From positions 44,305,598 through 44,369,597 of the forward strand of contig CM043962.1 of NCBI GenBank assembly GCA_014529385.2: a stretch of DNA of 64,000 nucleotides. The letters are read 5' to 3'. A program made the translations under genes and the position numbers. Below the pieces are notes generated by a model. That model saw only the letters and a list, made by a program, of their open reading frames with translations. It had not been told where the DNA came from and did not search any database. The DNA comes from Adiantum capillus-veneris (Eukaryota > Streptophyta > Polypodiopsida > Polypodiales > Pteridaceae). Every line of letters begins with the position of its first letter. Position 1 is the stretch's first letter. Below are positions 59,683 to 64,000 of this stretch, piece by piece.

Positions 59683-62600
59683 AGTATCCCCCTCTCAGAG
59701 GATTCACACTCAACTGCAAATGTCTCACTGACCCAGCCAGGTCCCAAGTCATTAAGCAATTGATGAGTGACTCTAATCTTAAGCCTGACATCCTATGTTT
59801 ACAGGAACTAAAGACCTCTGGATGCACTCTTCTATCCCACCTCAACAGGATAAAATCAGGATTCTCTTGGTATATCACCGACCATTCACATGGCAAAGGA
59901 GGAGCTGCCCTGGCAATAAATGACCAGTACTCTAATTTCATTTCTCATGTCAACAAAGCCCAGAATGGTAACTGGGTAGCTATGTCTTTGTGTTCTCCAT
60001 TTGATTTCACGATTGTTTCAGTTTATGCTTCTAACTCCCTCTCAGAAAGAGCCACTACATGGGAAGAAATCTCGAGATTACCCTAGCCTCTCATGATTGC
60101 AGGAGACTTCAACATGGTGGAAGTGATAGAGGACAGATGGAGCAGATTAGGCCAGACAATTGGAGGTTTAGAAAAAAAGGAATGGGAAAAGCTCTTGAAA
60201 TCTCACGAGCTGCTGGACATCTCAGAGAGCACTGGATTTACTTGGAACAATAATAAACTCGGTCAATGCTTTAGAGCAGCTAGACTTGACAGAATTTACA
60301 TGAATGTAGATTTGCTGCATCAGTTTTGGCAGGTAAGCTGTCACAAAGACACCTCTCTTCTGCTCTCAGATCATACCCCTGTTCTTTTTGAATTTCATAA
60401 AGAAGAAATCAAGCACAGAGCTGGGTGTCCTCACATGGATCAATCTCTTTTTGGTATCAAAGTTGTTCATCAAAAAATTCATGAAGTATTTGCTAGGTCT
60501 TTTGAGCAGTCTCACTCCCCTTTCAAAGCTTGGGACCTGGCTGTCAAGCAAACTCAAACCCTTTTGAGTGGTTTTAAAAAGAAAGCTAATGAGATTAGGG
60601 CCCGCAGAAGGATGATGATAGCTAAACAAATCTCTGACTTGGAGGGTAGTCTCCTCCCCCATTGTCCTCCCCCTCCCTCCCTCTTTGAATTAAAGGACCA
60701 ACTTAGGAAGGAAGAGCTTTTGGCTGCCCAATCCTCTCTCAACTGGACAAGAGAACACTGGGCAGGAAAGGTTGACAGACCAGACAAAGATATGTTCAAA
60801 TTGCTTAAGAAAAAAAAAATAAAGGATTTTCTCCCTTTCTTGAAAGATAAAGAAGGGAAAATAGCTGGATCTCAAAAGGAAAATATGCAAGTGGTGAAGG
60901 ATTATTTTGCTGGCATCTTCTCAACTCCTCCCCAAAGGGGGGCTGACATTACTCAGGCAAGAGCAGCCATTGCTAGTATGAGGGAAAAAATTGGTGCCTG
61001 CTCATCTTGTCACATCTCTTGATCAGCCCCTCACTGAGGTGGAGTTGAGTGACAGCATCGATGCCTCAAAAGCTGGAAAATCACATGGTATGAATGGCCT
61101 ACCAAATGAGTTCTTTAAAGAGTTTAAAGTTTTTCTGTTACCTTTCCTGCTCAGATTATGGTATGAGGCAGTCAAAGTCGGAGCTCTTCCTTCCTCAGTC
61201 AACACTGGTGTTATCAAACTAATTCATAAGAAGGGAGGGAAAGAGGACTTGGGGAACTGGAGACCCATCTCATGTTTGATTTTTGTCTATAAAATATTTG
61301 CCCTGTCTCTAGCTAGAAGGATCACTAACCTTATGCATTTCATTATTCTTCCTGAGCAAAAGGGGTTCATAAAGCACAGGTACATTCTGGACACTATCAT
61401 CACTCTTTGGGAAGCAATTGAGTTTGCACAAGAAAGTGAGCAAGAATTCATGTTCTTTAAAATTGATTTTGACAAGGCTTATGATATAATTGAGTGGGAT
61501 TTTATATTCCAGTCTCTTTTTGATATTGGTTTTGGCAAACTCTTTATAAGGTATGTGCAGACTCTCTTTGGTAATGCCTTTGCAAGAATAGCTATCAATG
61601 GAGAGCTCACTTCTGCCATTCCCTTAAAAAGATCGATCAGACAGGGTTGCCCCATTGCACCATTGCTCTATGCGACATGCTCAGATGCCTTGGGTTGGCT
61701 TATCCACTCAGCAATGGTGAAAGGTAGAATCAAAGGTATAAGTATTCCAGGGGCAAATAAGGACCTTTGCGTTCAACAGTTTGCTGACGACACCAATGCA
61801 CTAATGAGTAATGACAGCTGCTCAATTGAGACTTTTTGGGAATGCATGAGCTCCTTCTGTCTAGCAAGTTGATCAATTATCAACCACTCTAAAATTGGTT
61901 TTAAGCTATCTGCAGGTAACACCCCTCAGCTGGTTCTGAATGCAGGTTGTAAAGAAATTGCAGATGGATAGGTTTTTAGACTCCTTGGCATCCCAATGGG
62001 GTTCAAGGTGTTAGAGGTGGGACTGGATCCTTGCCAAGTTCAGGGCTAAGATCTTCCAATGGCAGGGTCACCATACCTCCCTTCCCTCGAGGGTCTTTGT
62101 GCTCAACCACTACATCTTGCCCTCACTAATCTATTTCTTGTCCTGTTGGCAGCCAGCGCAATATTAGCTAAACAAGCTCTACTCCCTTGCTAGATCATTT
62201 CTTTGGGGAGGAGATCCTAACCATCCTAAAATTTCCAAGGTAGCTTGGTCCACATGCTGCCTTCCCAAGAGCAAAGGAGGACTGGGACTTCTCAACCTAG
62301 ACAAAATGGCCACTAAAATGGCTGGGAAGTGGATTCTAAGATCTGGCAACTCAGGATTACTGGGCTCTCCTCATCAAAAGGCATACACTCAAGTTCAAGC
62401 TTAACGAATACAAAGTCTGGGCCAACTTCTCTTTGAGGGACGTTCTTCTCTCACCCAAGTCTTTCAAGCCTGCTGGTTCTACCATTGTTTGCAGGTTCTG
62501 GAAAGCATGGCAAATCATTAAAAGCGCCAACAACGGAATTCTTCAACAGTTTCTACTGTTTCCTAGAAACTCACCTTGGGTTGGAATGTTTGCAGACAAC

Positions 62601-63509
62601 CAAAGGCTTCCTATTACTAGGAGAGCACATAAGTGCTTTAAAGCAGGCATTAGAAGATGGGTTGACTTTTTCCAGGGACACTCTCTCAAGAGTTCAGATC
62701 TGCTTCAAAGAGAATTCACTATCAGTAAGGCTGAAGCTAACTAGTGCATGGAAAGGGTCCATCTTATCCTTTCCAAATTGGTTCTTTTTCCAAAAGCAAA
62801 CCCAGCAAGCAGCCAGGCAACCAAATTGACTCATGAGATTTACCATCAGTTCAAAGACATAGGTGGTGTGGAGGAGGATCTCAAGAAGAAATTAAACAGA
62901 AAATGGAAAGTACAATGGAGTGCAAAGCAATGGACGTACATGTTCAAATGTCTGTGGGCATACCCAACTGAAATGAAGCACAGTTCACTAATGTGGCTTA
63001 TCCTCCATCAAGGAATCTCGACTGGAGAAAAAGCCTACATGGCAGGAGTGAGCAATGGTATATGTTCCAGGTGTAAAACTCATACCGAGGATGTCCCACA
63101 TCTCTTCTTTTACTGCAGGCATAATGCCAAGATCTTGAGCATCATTCAAAATGCCAGTCTCAAAGTTAGTTTTAAAAAGGTGGAAATGCAAGATCCGCTG
63201 TTAGGAAATTCTAAGGGTTTGGATGTTCCCTTGTGGAATATCTGGAGAGGCCTTGTTCTGTGGTTCATCTGGCTTCAAAGGAATGCTGCTGTATTTTCTT
63301 TTGAACTCCCCTCCTGTCAATTCTATCTCATGTTTGTATTGTATAAAACGGCTGTATCCCTTTGTAATCAAGTCAAGGATGCCCAAGCCACCCCACCCCT
63401 TCCCCCTCTCGAGCTACAAAAATCCCTGAGATGGCAGGTATGGAAGTCCAAAATGTCTCAAGTCTACTCTGCCATAAGATTTCGGATGAGGGATTCTCTC
63501 CTCCTTTAG
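59679..63509 (+). pseudogene. LINE L3 ORF2: endonuclease, RT and zinc-binding domain (broken)
   Basis: Starts at ATG 59679, overlapping the ORF1 stop. Endonuclease: DILCLQELKT (59788), IVSVYASNS (60012), IAGDFNMVE (60096; after TAG at 60084), RLDRIYMN, LLLSDHTPVLFEF (60357). RT after a shift near 61000: NGLPNEFFKEF, WRPISCLIFVYKIFALSLARR, FKIDFDKAYDIIEWDFI, RQGCPIAPLLY, QQFADDTNALMS (61780). TGA at 61870 and later lesions follow, with parts at 62433-62744 and 62748-63509. The latter holds the zf-RVT motif CSRCKTHTEDVPHLFFYC (63064-63117) and the terminal WFIWLQRNAAVF. Inactive. Confidence 0.88.
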
Positions 63510-63606
63510 CTATTCCTTGGTGGGGTTTCCCTTCCCCTATCTGAGGGATCATTGTACTCTTTTCTGTTTTTGTTAATTTAATTTACACTTTTCTCAAAAA
63601 AAAAAA

Positions 63607-63815
63607 AGCTTGGTGAAAGTACCAAAGCTTGGTGAAAGTGAAAGTACCAAAGTACCAAAGCTTGGTGAAAGTGAAAGGTACTTTCACATTGGTACTTTCA
63701 CTTTCACCAAGCTTTGAAGTTTGGTACTTTCACTTTCAACAAGCTTTGTAAATGGATCTTTTCATTGAAGAGACTTGAGACTTCCTTTTCAACTTTTGCT
63801 TTGAATTTAGTTTGC
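63607..63815. repeat. Foldback (MITE-like) element, inner part and right arm
   Basis: aaagcttggtgaaag and gaaagtaccaaag repeats at 63607-63690 are answered by ttggtactttcactttc and caccaagctttg at 63692-63747, so the sequence can form a long hairpin; its outer right arm (63752-63815) pairs with 57598-57660 across LINE L3. No transposase is present. Confidence 0.75.
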
Positions 63816-64000
63816 TTGAACTTCGAAGACGTCATGGCTAGACAGGAGCATGACTAGTAACTGTAATTCTTTTGAGTTTCAATTTTTTTTTTCCATTTAC
63901 AAAACTTAAAATGACAAGTGCTTAGTAGTGTCCTCAAGGTCAAAACTACCCCAATTGATGCAAGCATGGATGTGTGGTATGTAACAATGGTGGCTTTTTA
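63816..64000. other. AT-rich intergenic, no gene seen
   Basis: Nothing recognised. Confidence 0.4.

Larger units (their letters stand above)
57661..63606 (+). mobile_element. LINE L3 (plant L1-type), decayed full-length or nearly so
   Basis: ORF1 and ORF2 with an ATGA overlap, a 3' UTR and an A-tail at 63595-63606. Candidate TSD: aaagctcgatgaaa (57652-57665) and aaagcttggtgaaa (63605-63618), 12 of 14 identical. Inserted in a foldback element. Confidence 0.85.

Overview
This is nuclear DNA from a land plant. The evidence is plant-type Ty1/copia and Ty3/gypsy retrotransposons with tRNA-iMet and tRNA-Asp primer sites, plant L1-type LINEs with a DUF4283-like ORF1, decayed pentatricopeptide-repeat (PPR) motifs, and a GH1 beta-glucosidase first exon that ends at the usual plant splice position. 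The PPR style and the very many long (GA/TC)n arrays would suit a fern or another early-diverging land plant, but that is only an impression. No complete host gene is visible; almost everything is transposable element. Layout: 1-10050 is AT-rich intergenic DNA with a GH1 exon 1 (minus strand), several 5'-truncated LINE tails, a 70-bp minisatellite and dispersed repeats. 10051-42745 is one nested structure. The oldest layer is a LINE (L0; 35.6-36.3 and 42.0-42.7 kb). A 5'-truncated LINE (L1) entered its ORF1 and is flanked by direct repeats of about 638 bp. A Ty3/gypsy element without visible pol (TSD gcttg/caagc) inserted in L1. Two copies of one Ty1/copia family (Copia-1) then inserted in opposite orientations, one in L1 and one in the gypsy element. 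A different, nearly intact copia (Copia-2, TSD tgtat) inserted in L0. The two Copia-1 copies have crossed target-site duplications: agagt/ccaag around the left copy, actct/cttgg around the right copy. One inversion of 17357-26867 by recombination between the inverted copies restores both TSDs, LINE L1, the gypsy LTR orientation and the gypsy Gag frame. An assembly error in the inverted repeat must be excluded. 42746-45641 is AT-rich, microsatellite-rich DNA with dispersed repeats. 45699-50308 is a LINE (L2) with both ORFs open, endonuclease and reverse-transcriptase catalytic motifs intact, and a very short 3' UTR with a hairpin. It sits against a (TC)n array, and two truncated copies (41228-41278 and 55262-55582) also lie in (GA/TC)n arrays with the LINE sense strand always on the TC strand. 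ORF2 follows ORF1 in the same frame after one TAG, with no nearby in-frame ATG. This looks like a microsatellite-targeted LINE, and the LTR retrotransposons here carry (AG)n arrays that could serve as landing sites. 50.3-54.3 kb holds a 1.13-kb tandem duplication and PPR relics; 54.4-57.6 kb holds long (GA)n arrays and a possible chloroplast-protein fragment; 57.6-63.8 kb is a decayed plant LINE (L3) inserted in one arm of a foldback element.
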